Assembly (NCBI GenBank): GCA_024707145.1
Contig: JANQAI010000013.1
Span: forward strand, 302,588-366,587
Source of the DNA: Magnetospirillum sp.
GTDB taxonomy: Bacteria; Pseudomonadota; Alphaproteobacteria; Rhodospirillales; Magnetospirillaceae
Reading direction: 5' to 3'
DNA: 64,000 nucleotides
A program made the position numbers and the translations under genes. This document shows, in pieces, positions 17,343 through 26,445 of the stretch. Position 1 is the stretch's first letter, and the number at the start of each line of letters is the position of its first letter. The notes beneath the pieces were generated by a model, which was given only the letters and a program-made list of their open reading frames with translations, was not told where the DNA came from and searched no databases.

Positions 17343-17759
17343 ATGGGTGGCTATGTTCAGGCCGGCCTGCAGGTGGCCCAACTGGCGGCGGGGCAGCAGC
17401 AGGCGCGCAAGGCGGCGCAGGCGCAGGCCAATCAGGTAGCGGCGCAAAACCAGTATCTGGCGCAGCAGCAGGAGTTGAAGGCGAAGCAGCAGCGCGACCT
17501 GATGGCGCGTCAGTTGGCATCGACACGGGCGCGGCTGGCGGCTGGCGGCATGGGGGTGGGGGGCGGATCCAGCCGGGCGCTGCTGGAAGGCATGGTTCGG
17601 GACAGCGAATCGGATCTGGCCGATTCGACCGCCTTGCTGAAGTCGCGTCAGGACAGCGCGGCCGACGCGTTCAACACCGGCAGCGCCGCCGACGGCCTGC
17701 AACAGGGGCTATCCCTGGTGCAGAAGGGCTGGGATATCTTCCGCTCGCTGCCGGGGTAA
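17343..17759 (+). CDS. Hypothetical Gln/Ala-rich coiled-coil protein
   Basis: 138 aa from ATG 17343, with GGGAGACGAAGA just upstream. The first half is a long Gln/Ala-rich helix (QAGLQVAQLAAGQQQARKAA, LAQQQELKAKQQRDLMARQL). The middle has a glycine patch (AAGGMGVGGGSSRALLEGM), followed by a second helix with a DSAADAFNTGSAADGLQQ stretch. The layout resembles small internal virion or tail-associated proteins in phages, but no neighbour here is phage-derived and I cannot name a family. There is no signal peptide or membrane segment. It has its own promoter space after the phaC terminator and converges with the lipoprotein pair. Confidence 0.6.
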   Translation: MGGYVQAGLQVAQLAAGQQQARKAAQAQANQVAAQNQYLAQQQELKAKQQRDLMARQLASTRARLAAGGMGVGGGSSRALLEGMVRDSESDLADSTALLKSRQDSAADAFNTGSAADGLQQGLSLVQKGWDIFRSLPG

Positions 17760-17763
17760 GGCG

Positions 17764-18117
17764 TCATTCGGCCGGCATCCGGCTGCGGTCGAGGATGGCG
17801 ATGGCCGCCGGGTCGCCGCCGATGATCTCGCGCACCAGCTCGGCCGCCCGGGTGCGGGCGGCGGCATCGGTGGCGGTGCCGGCCAGCAGCACGCTGGTGC
17901 GGGTCTGGAAGCCGTCGCGCCACCCGTTGGCCCGCGCCACCGAGACCTTCAGGCCGGTAAGCGCAGGCTCGGCGGCGAAGCGTTGGGCAATGCGGCTTTC
18001 CAGCTCTTCGGCGCTGCGGCTTTGATGGGATTTCAGGGCGGCATTGGCGGACACCCCGGCCACCTCGCCGCAGGCCGCCAGCATGCATAGGGCGGCGGCA
18101 AGGGCTGCGCGCCTCAT
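17764..18117 (-). CDS. Small BON-like lipoprotein
   Basis: 117 aa. A lipoprotein signal with lipobox MLAAC is at residues 12-16. The remaining sequence follows the BON-domain pattern: ELESRIAQRFAAEPALTGLK, then RTSVLLAGTATDAAARTRAA and ELVREIIGGDP. BON domains bind membranes or small ligands and occur in envelope-stress lipoproteins. The start overlaps the stop of the upstream lipoprotein gene by 4 nt, so the two are co-translated. The BON call is by pattern only. Confidence 0.68.
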   Translation of the reverse strand: MRRAALAAALCMLAACGEVAGVSANAALKSHQSRSAEELESRIAQRFAAEPALTGLKVSVARANGWRDGFQTRTSVLLAGTATDAAARTRAAELVREIIGGDPAAIAILDRSRMPAE

Positions 18118-18518
18118 GGGGCCGCCCCCGCCGGTTTGGGCCGGGGCTTGCGCAGGATGACGGTGACCACCTCGGGATAGGAATTGTCGGCCCCGGTCAG
18201 CGAGTCCACCGCCCAGCCGATGCCGGCGGTGCCGACGATGTTGGCGAAGGCGGCGGGGGCCAGGCCCGAGCGCAGGGTGAGCAGCTTGTCCTCGTAGCCC
18301 TCGGCCGAGCAGACCATCTGGATGTCGCGCTTGTCTTTCTCCACCTCGACCCGGCCGGGGGTGACGGTTTCGGCGATGATCTGGGCGTCGCGGGTCAGCA
18401 CGCATGCCGCCCGCGCGGGGTCGGAATTGACGCGGATGGTCTGGCGGGTGCCGTCGATGACGGTGGAGCAGCCGGCAGCCAGCAGGGCGGCGGCCAGCAG
18501 GGGCAGGCGGGCGGGCAT
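18114..18518 (-). CDS. Small hypothetical lipoprotein
   Basis: 134 aa with a clear lipobox (LLAAGC at residues 12-17). The mature protein has a compact beta-rich stretch ([20 protein letters not shown]) with PEGA-like spacing, and two further cysteines. A hydrophobic glycine stretch ([20 protein letters not shown]) lies near the C-terminus, as in other small outer-membrane lipoproteins with a glycine-zipper segment. It is the first gene of a two-lipoprotein operon and overlaps the next by ATGA. Function unknown. Confidence 0.68.
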   Translation of the reverse strand: MPARLPLLAAALLAAGCSTVIDGTRQTIRVNSDPARAACVLTRDAQIIAETVTPGRVEVEKDKRDIQMVCSAEGYEDKLLTLRSGLAPAAFANIVGTAGIGWAVDSLTGADNSYPEVVTVILRKPRPKPAGAAP

Positions 18519-18673
18519 GGGTTCCCCTTGGACGGCTTGGCAGCCGGATGATGCCCGCGCGCGAAAGGGGCAGCAAGTCCGTCCTCCCCCTAATCGCCGG
18601 ATCGCCTCTCTACACGCCCGCTTGCCAGGGCGCCATATGGCGAGGGGTGGAAATCGAACCGATGGAGGAGTGC

Positions 18674-18850
18674 ATGCTGTATTGGGCAGCCGTCTTCCTG
18701 ATCATCGCCATCGTCGCCGCCGTCTTCGGTTTCGGCGGCATTGCCAGCGCGGCCGGCGACATCGCCCAGGTGCTGTTCTTCATCTTCCTGGTGCTGTTCG
18801 TCGTGTCCATCGTCGTCGGCCTGTTCCGCGGCCGGCGCCCGCGGCTTTAG
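18674..18850 (+). CDS. DUF1328 small membrane protein (YtjA-like)
   Basis: 58 aa. Start ATG 18674 is preceded by GGAGGAG. Two transmembrane helices fill the protein: [20 protein letters not shown] and [20 protein letters not shown]. The sequence matches DUF1328/YtjA small inner-membrane proteins almost throughout. These are often stress-induced; no activity is known. It overlaps the convergent RNA methyltransferase gene by 4 nt at the 3' end. Confidence 0.9.
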   Translation: MLYWAAVFLIIAIVAAVFGFGGIASAAGDIAQVLFFIFLVLFVVSIVVGLFRGRRPRL

Positions 18851-20139
18851 GCCTTGCGCTCCAGCACCGCGGCGAAGAAGCCGTCGGTGCCGTGCGACAG
18901 CGGCGACAGCCGCAGCCAGGGGCCGGTCACCGGGCAGGGGGTGGCGGCCAGGCCGGCCCACAGTTCGGCCACCGGCCGGGCGACATAGTCGGGGTGGCTG
19001 GCCAGAAAGGCTTCCACCTGGCGCTCATTCTCTTCGGCCAGGATCGAGCAGGTGGCGTAGACCAGCCGCCCGCCCGGCTTGGTCAGCCGGGCCGCGCTGG
19101 TCAGGATCGCCTGCTGGCGGTCCACCAGTTCCAGCAGGCCGGTTTCGGTCAGCTGCCACTTGGCGTCGGGATTGCGGCGCCAGGTGCCGGTGCCGGTGCA
19201 CGGCGCGTCCACCAGCACGCGGTCGAAGCTGCCGGCCGACCGCTTGATCCACTTGTCGGACTCGCCCGAGATGACCCGGCGGGTGACGTTGTGTACGCCA
19301 TTGCGGCGCAGGCGCTCCTGCGCCTTGTCGACGCGCCATTCGGCCACGTCGCAGGCCACCAGCCGGCCCTTGTTCTGCATGGCGGCGGCCAGCGCCAGGG
19401 TCTTGCCCCCGGCGCCGGCGCAGTAATCCACCACCGCCTGGCCGGGCCGGGCGTCGGTCAGCAGGGCGACCAGTTGCGAGCCCTCGTCCTGCACCTCGAT
19501 CAGGCCGTCGCGCCAGGCTTGCACCTGCACCAGCGCGACGCGCGATTTCAGCCGCAGGCCCAGCGGCGACAGCGCGCACGGTTCGGCGGCGATGCCTTCC
19601 TTTTTCAGCGCGATGACGGCTTCCTCGCGCGTCGCCTTCAGGGTGTTGACGCGCAGGTCCAGCGGCGCCTCGTCGCGCATGGCGGCGACCTCGCGCGGCA
19701 TGGCTTCGCCCCACAGCGCCTCCAGGCGCGGGGTCAGCCATTCGGGGAATTCGCCCTTCACCCAGGCGGGCATGTCGCGGTTGAAGATGTCCTTGCCCTT
19801 CAGCTGGTCCACCAGCCGGCGCTCCTCCTTGCCGGGCTTGGGGGCGGAATGGGCGCCCTCGAACAGCTCGGGCGTCAGGCTGCCGCCCTCGAAGGCCAGA
19901 TCGGCGAAGGCGCGGGCGCGGGCCTCCTTGGGATGGTTGAGGAATTCCAGCCACCAGTCGATGCGCGCCTTGCGGCGCAGCACCCGCCACACCGTCTCGG
20001 CCACGGCGCGGCGGTCCTTCGAGCCGATATAGCGGCGGCCCTTGAAATAGAACGACGCCACCTGGTCGGCGGGGCGCTGGGTGCTCTCGATCTCGTCCAG
20101 CAACTCGATGGCGGCGGCAAGGCGGGCGGCGGGGGTCAT
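18847..20139 (-). CDS. RsmB/NOP family rRNA cytosine-C5 methyltransferase
   Basis: 430 aa from ATG 20139 ([17 protein letters not shown]); a start 12 codons upstream is possible. The N-terminal NusB-like helical region is followed by a Rossmann methyltransferase. Motifs include [19 protein letters not shown] (SAM binding), [20 protein letters not shown] (catalytic PC motif) and [20 protein letters not shown] (second cysteine). Such enzymes methylate cytosine C5 in 16S rRNA. The protein may be RsmB or a paralogue; the exact rRNA position cannot be read from sequence. Confidence 0.9.
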   Translation of the reverse strand: MTPAARLAAAIELLDEIESTQRPADQVASFYFKGRRYIGSKDRRAVAETVWRVLRRKARIDWWLEFLNHPKEARARAFADLAFEGGSLTPELFEGAHSAPKPGKEERRLVDQLKGKDIFNRDMPAWVKGEFPEWLTPRLEALWGEAMPREVAAMRDEAPLDLRVNTLKATREEAVIALKKEGIAAEPCALSPLGLRLKSRVALVQVQAWRDGLIEVQDEGSQLVALLTDARPGQAVVDYCAGAGGKTLALAAAMQNKGRLVACDVAEWRVDKAQERLRRNGVHNVTRRVISGESDKWIKRSAGSFDRVLVDAPCTGTGTWRRNPDAKWQLTETGLLELVDRQQAILTSAARLTKPGGRLVYATCSILAEENERQVEAFLASHPDYVARPVAELWAGLAATPCPVTGPWLRLSPLSHGTDGFFAAVLERKA

Positions 20140-20230
20140 GGGCGGATGTCCATACAAGTCCGCCCCTCGCGGCATCCCGGCGGGCGCGGCGAGGGGCGGG
20201 GGAAAGGAAAAGGGTCCGGCGTCGCGCGCG

Positions 20231-21448
20231 TCAGGCGGTGGCGGCGCGGCTCATGCCGTTGTGCTCGCGGGCGATCAGCGCGCCCAGGCGGCGGATACCT
20301 TCACGGATCTTCTCGGGCGCGGTGGCCGAGAAACTCAGGCGCAGAGTGTTTAGCTTGGGCTGGGTGGCGTAGAAGGCCGAGCCGGGCACGAAGGCCACCC
20401 GCTCCTCGGCGATGGCGCGGGCCAGCAGGGCGGCGCCGTCGAAGCCCTCGGGCAGTTCCACCCAGATGAACATGCCGCCGCCGGGACGGGTGAAGGTCAC
20501 GCCCTCTGGCATGAACTCCTCCAGCGCCTGCACCATGGCGTCGCGGCGCGGGCGGTAGGTGTCGCACAGGGTGTCGGCATGGTGGGCGGGCAGGCACTCC
20601 ATCACCTTGGCCAGGGTCATCTGGGCCAGGGTCGAGGTGTGCAGGTCCGACGCCTGCTTCATCAGCACCAGCTTCTGGACGATGGGCGTGGCGGCGACGA
20701 TCCAGCCCACGCGCAGGCCCGGCACCACCGACTTGGAGAAGGTGCCGCAATAGATCACGCGGCTGTTCTCGATGTCGCCTTCGCGGGCGATGTCCAGTTC
20801 CATCAGGCTGGGCAGCAGCGGGCCGTCGAAGCTCAGCTTGTTGTAGGCGGTGTCCTCGATCACCATCAGGTCCGAGCGACGGGCGCCCTCCAGCAGCGCC
20901 TCGCGCTCGGCCAGGGTCATGGTTTCGCCGCTGGGATTCTGGAAGTCGGGCATGGCGTAGGCCAGCTTGGCCCTGACCGGCGCCGGGCCGGTCAGCGCGG
21001 CGATGTCGCCATAGGTGGGGCCGCTGGCGGTGAAGGCCTGCAGCAGGCCCAGATAGGTGGGGCGCGCCACCAGCACCTTGTCGTCGGGGCCGATGAACAG
21101 CCGGCCCAGCAGGTCCAGGCCCTGCTGCGAGCCGTTGGTGATGACGATGTTGTCCTTGGTGCAGGTGATGCCCAGGCTTTTCATCTCGGCCACCAGCAGG
21201 TCGCGCAGGGGGCCGTAGCCCTCGCTGACCGAATATTGCAGCGCCTGATTGGACAGCGCCTCGTCGGCGAAGATTTCCGCGTGCACGTCGGCCATGAGCT
21301 GGCGCGGGAACAGCTTGGGGTCGGGAATGCCGCCGGCGAAGGAGATGATGTCCGGCTGGTCCAGCAGCTTCAGCAGTTCGCGAATCTCCGAAGCCTTGGC
21401 GCGGCGGCCATAAGGCGAAAAGCGCTCGGACCAATCCATGACCATCAA
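20231..21448 (-). CDS. PLP-dependent aminotransferase (2-aminoadipate/MocR-like type)
   Basis: 405 aa, a fold-type I aminotransferase of the LysN/MocR-related subgroup but without a DNA-binding domain. Visible features: ISFAGGIPDPKLFP, QYSVSEGYGPLRDLL, TNGSQQGLDLLGRLFIGPDD, NPSGETMTLAERE and the PLP lysine in TFSKSVVPGLRVGWI. Members transaminate aromatic, branched-chain or 2-aminoadipate substrates; the substrate here is not determined. It diverges from the phosphopantetheinyl transferase gene across a region containing the palindrome at 21580-21595. Confidence 0.88.
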   Translation of the reverse strand: MMVMDWSERFSPYGRRAKASEIRELLKLLDQPDIISFAGGIPDPKLFPRQLMADVHAEIFADEALSNQALQYSVSEGYGPLRDLLVAEMKSLGITCTKDNIVITNGSQQGLDLLGRLFIGPDDKVLVARPTYLGLLQAFTASGPTYGDIAALTGPAPVRAKLAYAMPDFQNPSGETMTLAEREALLEGARRSDLMVIEDTAYNKLSFDGPLLPSLMELDIAREGDIENSRVIYCGTFSKSVVPGLRVGWIVAATPIVQKLVLMKQASDLHTSTLAQMTLAKVMECLPAHHADTLCDTYRPRRDAMVQALEEFMPEGVTFTRPGGGMFIWVELPEGFDGAALLARAIAEERVAFVPGSAFYATQPKLNTLRLSFSATAPEKIREGIRRLGALIAREHNGMSRAATA

Positions 21449-21579
21449 ACGTCCTTACAGGTGACCAAAGGCGGCAAGCCTAGCGCCAATCCGGCGCGGA
21501 AATCCAGTCGGACCGCCGGGGGAATGGGAGGCATGCGCGCGAACCCTCATTGGTAAGCGGATTCGCCCGGCAAGGCAAG

Positions 21580-21595
21580 CCCTACCCGGGTAGGG
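21580..21595. promoter_or_regulatory. Perfect 16-bp palindrome between divergent genes
   Basis: CCCTACCCGGGTAGGG lies between the divergent aminotransferase and phosphopantetheinyl transferase genes. The position and symmetry fit an operator for a dimeric regulator; the regulator is unknown. Confidence 0.45.
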
Positions 21596-21676
21596 TGGGG
21601 CGAGGGCGACGCTTTTCCCTTTGCAACGGCGGCGCGGCGGGCGACAAATCAGGCGTCGCGGGGCAGGGAGAACGGC

Positions 21677-22431
21677 ATGGCCGGGGACGTGGTGGCGCTG
21701 TGGTGGCTGGCGGTGGACGGCGTGGGTGCCGCCCAGTGGCCGCGCCTGGAGGCCATGCTGGACGAGGCCGAGCGTGCCCGCGCCAGGCGCTTCCATTTCG
21801 AGCGCGACCGGCAGTCCTATCTGGCCGCCCATGCCCTGGGCCGCGGCCTGCTCTCGGCCTGGGCCGGCGGCGCTCCGCAGGCGTGGCGGTTCCAGGTGGG
21901 CGAGCACGGCAAGCCCGAGGTGATCGCGCCCGCCGGCGCGCGCCCGCCTGCGTCTCAATCTGTCGCATACCCGCGGGCTGGCGGCGGCGGTACTGACCGA
22001 GGAGCACGACGTGGGCATCGACGTGGAATGGCTGGACCGCGCACCGGCCAGCCTGGAGGTGGCCCGCCGCTTCTTCGCCCCGGCCGAATGCGCCCAGTTG
22101 CAGGCGGTGCCGTCCGACCAGCTCAACGAAACCTTCCTGTCGTTCTGGACGCTGAAGGAGGCCTATGTGAAGGCCATCGGCAAGGGGCTGGCCCAGCCGC
22201 TGGATTCCTTCGCCTTCACCCTGGAGCCGCCGGCCATCCGTTTCGGCGATAGCCGGCTGGCCGGCGAGGCGGCCCATTGGCTGTTCCGCCGGCTGCGCCC
22301 CGGCGCCGGCCATCTGATGGCGCTGGCCCTGCGCCACCCCCAGACGTCGGAGGTGACGGTGGCGGCCGAGGCCATGGAGGTGGAGCGCCTGTGCGCTCAG
22401 GCTCGGACCGGGCAGGATTTCCCTCAAGTAG
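21677..22431 (+). pseudogene. 4'-phosphopantetheinyl transferase, Sfp type (two frameshifts)
   Basis: Start ATG 21677 is preceded by GGGAGAACGGC. The N-terminal half reads WWLAVDGVGAAQWPRLEAML, RARRFHFERDRQSYLAAHAL. One base is extra near 21938-21947. In the next frame the Sfp signatures appear: LSHTRGLAAAVL, VGIDVEW and FWTLKEAYVKAIGKGLA. A second 1-nt insertion at 22400 (between AG and CT) removes the stop. Correcting it gives an end at TAG 22431 and a 250-aa protein. The enzyme attaches phosphopantetheine to carrier proteins of fatty acid, polyketide or peptide synthases. It overlaps the convergent metallophosphoesterase gene by 35 nt. Confidence 0.85.
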
Positions 22432-23225
22432 TGTTCCATGCCGCGCCGCTGGTCCCACTGGCGGGGATGGCCCAGCGACACTTCCTCGAAACGGGTGCCG
22501 TCGCGCATGTCGGTGCGGCGCACGTGCAGATGGCCGCCGACCACCACCTTGGCCCGGAAGCGGCGATGCCATTCCTCGGTGGCGGTGGTGCCGCACCAGG
22601 GGGTGAAGCGCGGCGCCCGGGGAATGTGGATCACGTCCCGGCGCAGGGGGAAATGGTTGGCCAGCACGGTGGGAAGGTCGGGATCGAGCGCGGCCAGCCG
22701 AGCCTCGGTGCGGGCCAGACGGTCGACGCACCATGCCTCGCGGCTGGGGAAGGGGGCGGGGTCCAGCATCATCTCGTCGGCGCAGACGTTGCGCATGGCC
22801 GCCGCCCACGATACCACCTCGTCGCGCGGCACGTCGGCGGGGCGGAAACTGTAGTCGTACAGCAGAAACAGGGGGGCGACCACGCAGGGCCCGCCCGGCC
22901 CGGTCCACAGGGGATAGGGATCCTCCGGCGTGACCACGCCGAACGACCGCGCCAGTTCCACCAGCGCCCGATAGCGTGTTTCGCCGCGCAGGGGCGGCTC
23001 GCCGTCGTCTTCCGGCACGCTCCACAATTCGTGATTGCCGGGCAGCCAGATCACCCGGGCGAAGCGGCGGGTGAAATGGCTGAAGGCCAGCCGCAGGTGC
23101 TCGATCTTCTCGGCCACGTCTCCGGCCAGGATCACCCAATCCTCACTATGGTCGCGCAGGCCCTCCAACGCGTGGCGGTTGACGGCGGCGGACAGATGCA
23201 AGTCGCTGATGGCCAGAAGTTTCAT
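22397..23225 (-). pseudogene. Metallophosphoesterase (stop codon lost to a frameshift)
   Basis: Start ATG 23225 (MKLLAISDLHLSAAVN). The calcineurin-like phosphoesterase motifs are intact and in order: DLHLS, GDVAEK, LPGNHELW, LANHFPLRR and GGHLHVRR. The frame then runs on past the expected end. Removing one base at 22400 restores a stop at 22397 after YLREILPGPS, giving 275 aa. The same single change also restores the stop of the convergent transferase. Substrate unknown; proteins of this type hydrolyse phosphodiesters with two metal ions. Only the last few residues are affected, so the enzyme is probably functional. Confidence 0.88.
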
Positions 23226-23645
23226 GCGCCATGCTTAGCAGACGCCGCCCGAAGGTGCCAAGCGGACGCCTGGGCGGCGTCAGGCGACATCGGAGGCTGG
23301 CCGCCGCCGACCTCTCGGATAACCTGCTTTTATTGCTCGGGGACTCATCAACATATGAATGGACGAGCCGAGCGACACGGTGCCCCACGCCCCCAGCAGG
23401 AGCGGCAGGCAGACGATGCCCAGAACGACGAATGGGCGCGGAAACCTCCTGCGCAACGCACCGTTGCGCAAACCCTGCTCATGCCGACTTTGCCCGTCCG
23501 GGACAGTTTCGCTGGGGCAGCCCGCAAGTAGGTTGCGCACGATCCATGCAAACGCTGTCAGGATCAAGCCTGCTCGCGGCCTCAATTTTTTCGCAGCTGA
23601 CCCGCGGGAACGGGGTGCAAGTTGCATCAATCTGAGCGAGCGCGC
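23226..23645. other. Intergenic region, left edge of an accessory segment
   Basis: About 420 bp between the metallophosphoesterase start and the truncated hydrolase. It carries the metallophosphoesterase promoter. A minus-strand stretch near 23340-23420 could encode one hydrophobic helix (VVLGIVCLPLLLGAWGTVSL), but it has no ribosome site, so it is not called as a gene. Confidence 0.45.
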
Positions 23646-24821
23646 ATGCAGAACTCCCACAAACTGGTAGCCGCCAAGCTCCGAGGCGCACTCGGGACGC
23701 CGACGCTCAGCGGCTCGTTGCTCGCGCTTCTGTTCTGGTGGCAGTCACTGACGCCAACATTGATTCCGCGGTCGTGGGAAACGCAGACCGTAATCGGCGC
23801 GATCTGTCTGGCCATCGGCTATGGGATAGGCACATCGGCCGGCTGTGGGGGTCATCGGCTCTTGGAGCGGTGGGGGCGCTTGCCCGGCAGCACGATTCGC
23901 CGGCGGTGCTGGATCGTTCTGGCAGCGGCCTGGCTCGTCGCGATACCCCTCGGCTCGAAGCTCTGGCTCGGCTGGCAGAACGAGCAACGCAGTTTCATGG
24001 AGATGGCGCCCATCGTCTGGTTGGACGGCGTGCTGATGGGCGTGCTGTCGCCGTTCGCTGCAGTGCTCTTGGTCGTCGTCGGGAGGGGGATGGCCCGCAG
24101 TGTCGCCACAGGAAGGCGGGTCATCCAGGGCCACGTGCCGTCGATCGTGTCGGTGCCGGCAACAGCACTGCTCATCGTCGTGATTGGCATCGCGCTCGGT
24201 CGCGGAGTGGTGCTTCCCGCCCTCACCGCGGCCGCCAACTTCGTCCACGCGTCGGTGAACGAGGAAACGACCGAGGGCATCGTGGCGCCCGAGTCGTCAG
24301 CGGTGTCCGGCAGCAGCGCATCGTTCGTCGCATGGGACACCTTGGGACGCATGGGGCGCGACTTCGTGGCAGCAGCCACAAGCGCGCAGGAGCTTGCGAT
24401 GTTCCACGGGACTGATACCAAGCTCGTCGATCCGGTGAGGGTTTATGTCGGGGTGCGTTCTGCGGATTCCGCCGAGCAGCGCGCGCAGCTCGCGGTCCGC
24501 GAGCTCGAGCGCGCTGGCGGGTTTGATCGGAAAGTGCTGGTCGTATGGGTGCCTACCGGCACGGGCTGGATCGTCCCCAAAGCCGCGGCCTCGCTCGAGC
24601 AGCTGCACCATGGCGATACGGCGATCGTTGCGACGCAATACTCTTTCCTGCCTAGCCCGCTCGCCATCTTCATGGACGCCGGGCTCGCGAACGAAGAGGG
24701 GATCACACTCTTCAACGCCGTTCGTGCGCGGTGGTCAAGACTCCCGCCGGATCGGCGGCCGAAGCTTGTCCTGTTCGGCAAGAGCCTGGGCGCCGCGGGG
24801 GCACGTGTCGCTCGAGACTGA
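23646..24821 (+). CDS. Membrane-anchored alpha/beta hydrolase (PF10081-like), C-terminally truncated
   Basis: 391 aa from ATG 23646. The N-terminal half has several membrane helices and the family pattern WWQSLTPTLIPRSWETQTVI, followed by GYGIGTSAG. The C-terminal half starts the hydrolase domain (VRVYVGVRSADSAEQRAQLA, VVWVPTGTGWI, YSFLPSPLAIFMD). It reaches the nucleophile motif GKSLGAAG only eight residues before a stop. Full-length relatives continue for well over 100 residues past this motif, so the catalytic acid and histidine are missing. The gene is truncated by the event that formed the left edge of the integration region and is probably inactive. Confidence 0.72.
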   Translation: MQNSHKLVAAKLRGALGTPTLSGSLLALLFWWQSLTPTLIPRSWETQTVIGAICLAIGYGIGTSAGCGGHRLLERWGRLPGSTIRRRCWIVLAAAWLVAIPLGSKLWLGWQNEQRSFMEMAPIVWLDGVLMGVLSPFAAVLLVVVGRGMARSVATGRRVIQGHVPSIVSVPATALLIVVIGIALGRGVVLPALTAAANFVHASVNEETTEGIVAPESSAVSGSSASFVAWDTLGRMGRDFVAAATSAQELAMFHGTDTKLVDPVRVYVGVRSADSAEQRAQLAVRELERAGGFDRKVLVVWVPTGTGWIVPKAAASLEQLHHGDTAIVATQYSFLPSPLAIFMDAGLANEEGITLFNAVRARWSRLPPDRRPKLVLFGKSLGAAGARVARD

Positions 24822-25189
24822 ACTCGTAGAACAACGCCGGCTGGTCGGTGTGACGCTCACCCATCATTGGCTCGACTCCCGCTGCTCAGATCGATTGAAT
24901 CAGAGCATCGGCACCTCAGCAACCGGGAGTTTTTCAACAGAATCCGCCCAAAGCGGAATGGCTCGCCACCGTGTGCCCCAGCGATATCGGCAACAAAGAG
25001 AAATCCGGCGGCGCGGATTTGACCGTCCATGATTTGGCCTCCATGGGCCAACGCGGAACATATAGAGAATATTCAATATCATGGAGCGGCGGCATGGATT
25101 GGGTGCGTTTGCGCCACCATGCCGGCTTCTGATCTTCGCTTGATGCCAAGATATCGATGTTCAACCAACAGCGCCCCTCTGAAAGAGCA
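24822..25189. other. Gene-free junction with a possible insertion-sequence end
   Basis: About 370 bp following the truncated hydrolase. The sequence GGGAGTTTTTCAACAG near 24922 resembles the terminal repeats of some IS5-group elements, but no transposase gene or matching partner repeat was found. Otherwise nothing is recognised. Confidence 0.35.
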
Positions 25190-25756
25190 TCAGAGACGCT
25201 GCACGGCGTCGCGCATCATCGCATCGCTGACCTCGATATAGCGTTGGGTGGTGGCGAGGTTCTTGTGGCCGGCCAGGGCCATGATGACCTTCAAGGACAC
25301 GCCGGAATGGGCCAGTTGGGTAATGAACCAGCGCCGCCCGCTGTGGCTGCTGGCCCCATCGATCCCGGCCAGGGCATATAGCCTACCGAACAGTTGGCAC
25401 AGGCTGTTGGCACTGAATGCTGCGCCCCGTTGGGACGGCAGCAACGGGGCGTCGGTCGGGCGGGGCTTGTCCTTTGACAGATAGGCTTTCAATTCGTTCC
25501 GCAGGCGCTCTCCCAGGAACACTATCCGCGTCTCCCCCGACTTGGTGATGGCGGCGCGGAGGGTGAGGCTTTCCCGCACTTCGTTTCGGCTATCCAGCAC
25601 GTCACCGACCACCAAGGCGGCGATTTCGCCCACCCGCAGCCCGGCATAATGAGACAGCATGATTGCCGTCCGATTGCGGGCGGCATGGCGTGTGGTCCCG
25701 ATTGCCGCCAATACTCTGGCGAACTCCCCTTCGTTCAGCACCTTGGCCTGCTTCAT
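25190..25756 (-). CDS. Tyrosine recombinase, catalytic domain
   Basis: 188 aa from ATG 25756 (MKQAKVLNEGEFARVLAAIG). A longer frame to 25930 has no ribosome site and an unlikely sequence. It contains the full catalytic set: Arg in SHYAGLRVGEIAAL, Lys in the beta-hairpin TKSGETRIVFL, HSGRRWFITQLAHSG, the His in MALAGHKNLATTQRYIEV with the nucleophile Tyr. The N-terminal core-binding domain is very short or absent. Compact recombinases of this kind are found alone or in pairs on integrated elements. It faces away from tRNA-Gln; the target site is unknown. Confidence 0.85.
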   Translation of the reverse strand: MKQAKVLNEGEFARVLAAIGTTRHAARNRTAIMLSHYAGLRVGEIAALVVGDVLDSRNEVRESLTLRAAITKSGETRIVFLGERLRNELKAYLSKDKPRPTDAPLLPSQRGAAFSANSLCQLFGRLYALAGIDGASSHSGRRWFITQLAHSGVSLKVIMALAGHKNLATTQRYIEVSDAMMRDAVQRL

Positions 25757-26142
25757 CGTCCTGCCCCTGCTGCACATCCACCCATCTGAGATAGATAGGT
25801 GCAGCCAATCCAGAGCATAGAACAAAATATATGGGGAATCGCCGATATCGCCTGGAAGGAAACTGTGCGATCTGATTCCGTATTTTATAATAAAATGTTT
25901 CAAATCTGATAGCAGAATTGACGCTCGCACACAACAGAAGTCTATCCATTTTCATTGGATTTCCGCGACCTTTCCCCGCGCAGGGGTTTCTGGACATGGC
26001 GCAATGCTGACGGCAAGGCGGTTATTGTAAGCCATTGATCTGAAACGATTGCCATCCGGCAAGCCATAACATTTGAAACATAAGGTTATGACCGCTATCC
26101 GGGTCATACCTGTGTGCGCTGGTGCGATAGCAGGGGGAAATC
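25757..26142. other. AT-rich spacer between recombinase and small exported protein gene
   Basis: This stretch is clearly lower in GC than the flanking chromosome (for example TATTTTATAATAAAATG near 25882). It must contain the promoters for the divergent recombinase and exported-protein genes. No gene, RNA or repeat was recognised. Confidence 0.5.
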
Positions 26143-26445
26143 GTGAAAGACAAATGTTTGATGCTGGGGCTTCTGCTTTGCACGCTCGCAAGCAATGCGT
26201 CAGCGCAGCAGCAAAATAGCAATCCGCTAGGACAAATTTTCAGTCAGTTGGGGGCTGGGCAATCCGGCTCTCCTCTTCTGATGAAACCCGCAGGAACCAA
26301 CCCTTCGGCAACTCTCAACGTGATGTTTTTTATCAAGAAAAGCCCGGTCATGGTCAATGTCTGCGAGTTCTATGCGCAGATCCACAATCCCTCCAACGTC
26401 CACGTCGATCTGGGGCAGATGCCGGTTACGTACAAAAACAAGTAG
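26143..26445 (+). CDS. Small secreted protein of unknown function
   Basis: 100 aa. A strong signal peptide occupies residues 1-21 (KDKCLMLGLLLCTLASNASA). The mature 79 residues are rich in Gln, Asn and Ser at the start (QQQNSNPLGQIFSQLGAG) and contain one cysteine (VNVCEFYAQ). The start ATG is preceded by GGGGGAAATC. No family is recognised. Its 3' end overlaps the truncated integrase by 20 nt on the opposite strand, and its composition is that of the accessory segment rather than the chromosome. Confidence 0.55.
   Translation: MKDKCLMLGLLLCTLASNASAQQQNSNPLGQIFSQLGAGQSGSPLLMKPAGTNPSATLNVMFFIKKSPVMVNVCEFYAQIHNPSNVHVDLGQMPVTYKNK

Noticed and set aside
24915-24945. An insertion-sequence terminus GGGAGTTTTTCAACAG
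   Set aside because: Only one end is seen, with no transposase or matching inverted partner, so it is mentioned but not called.
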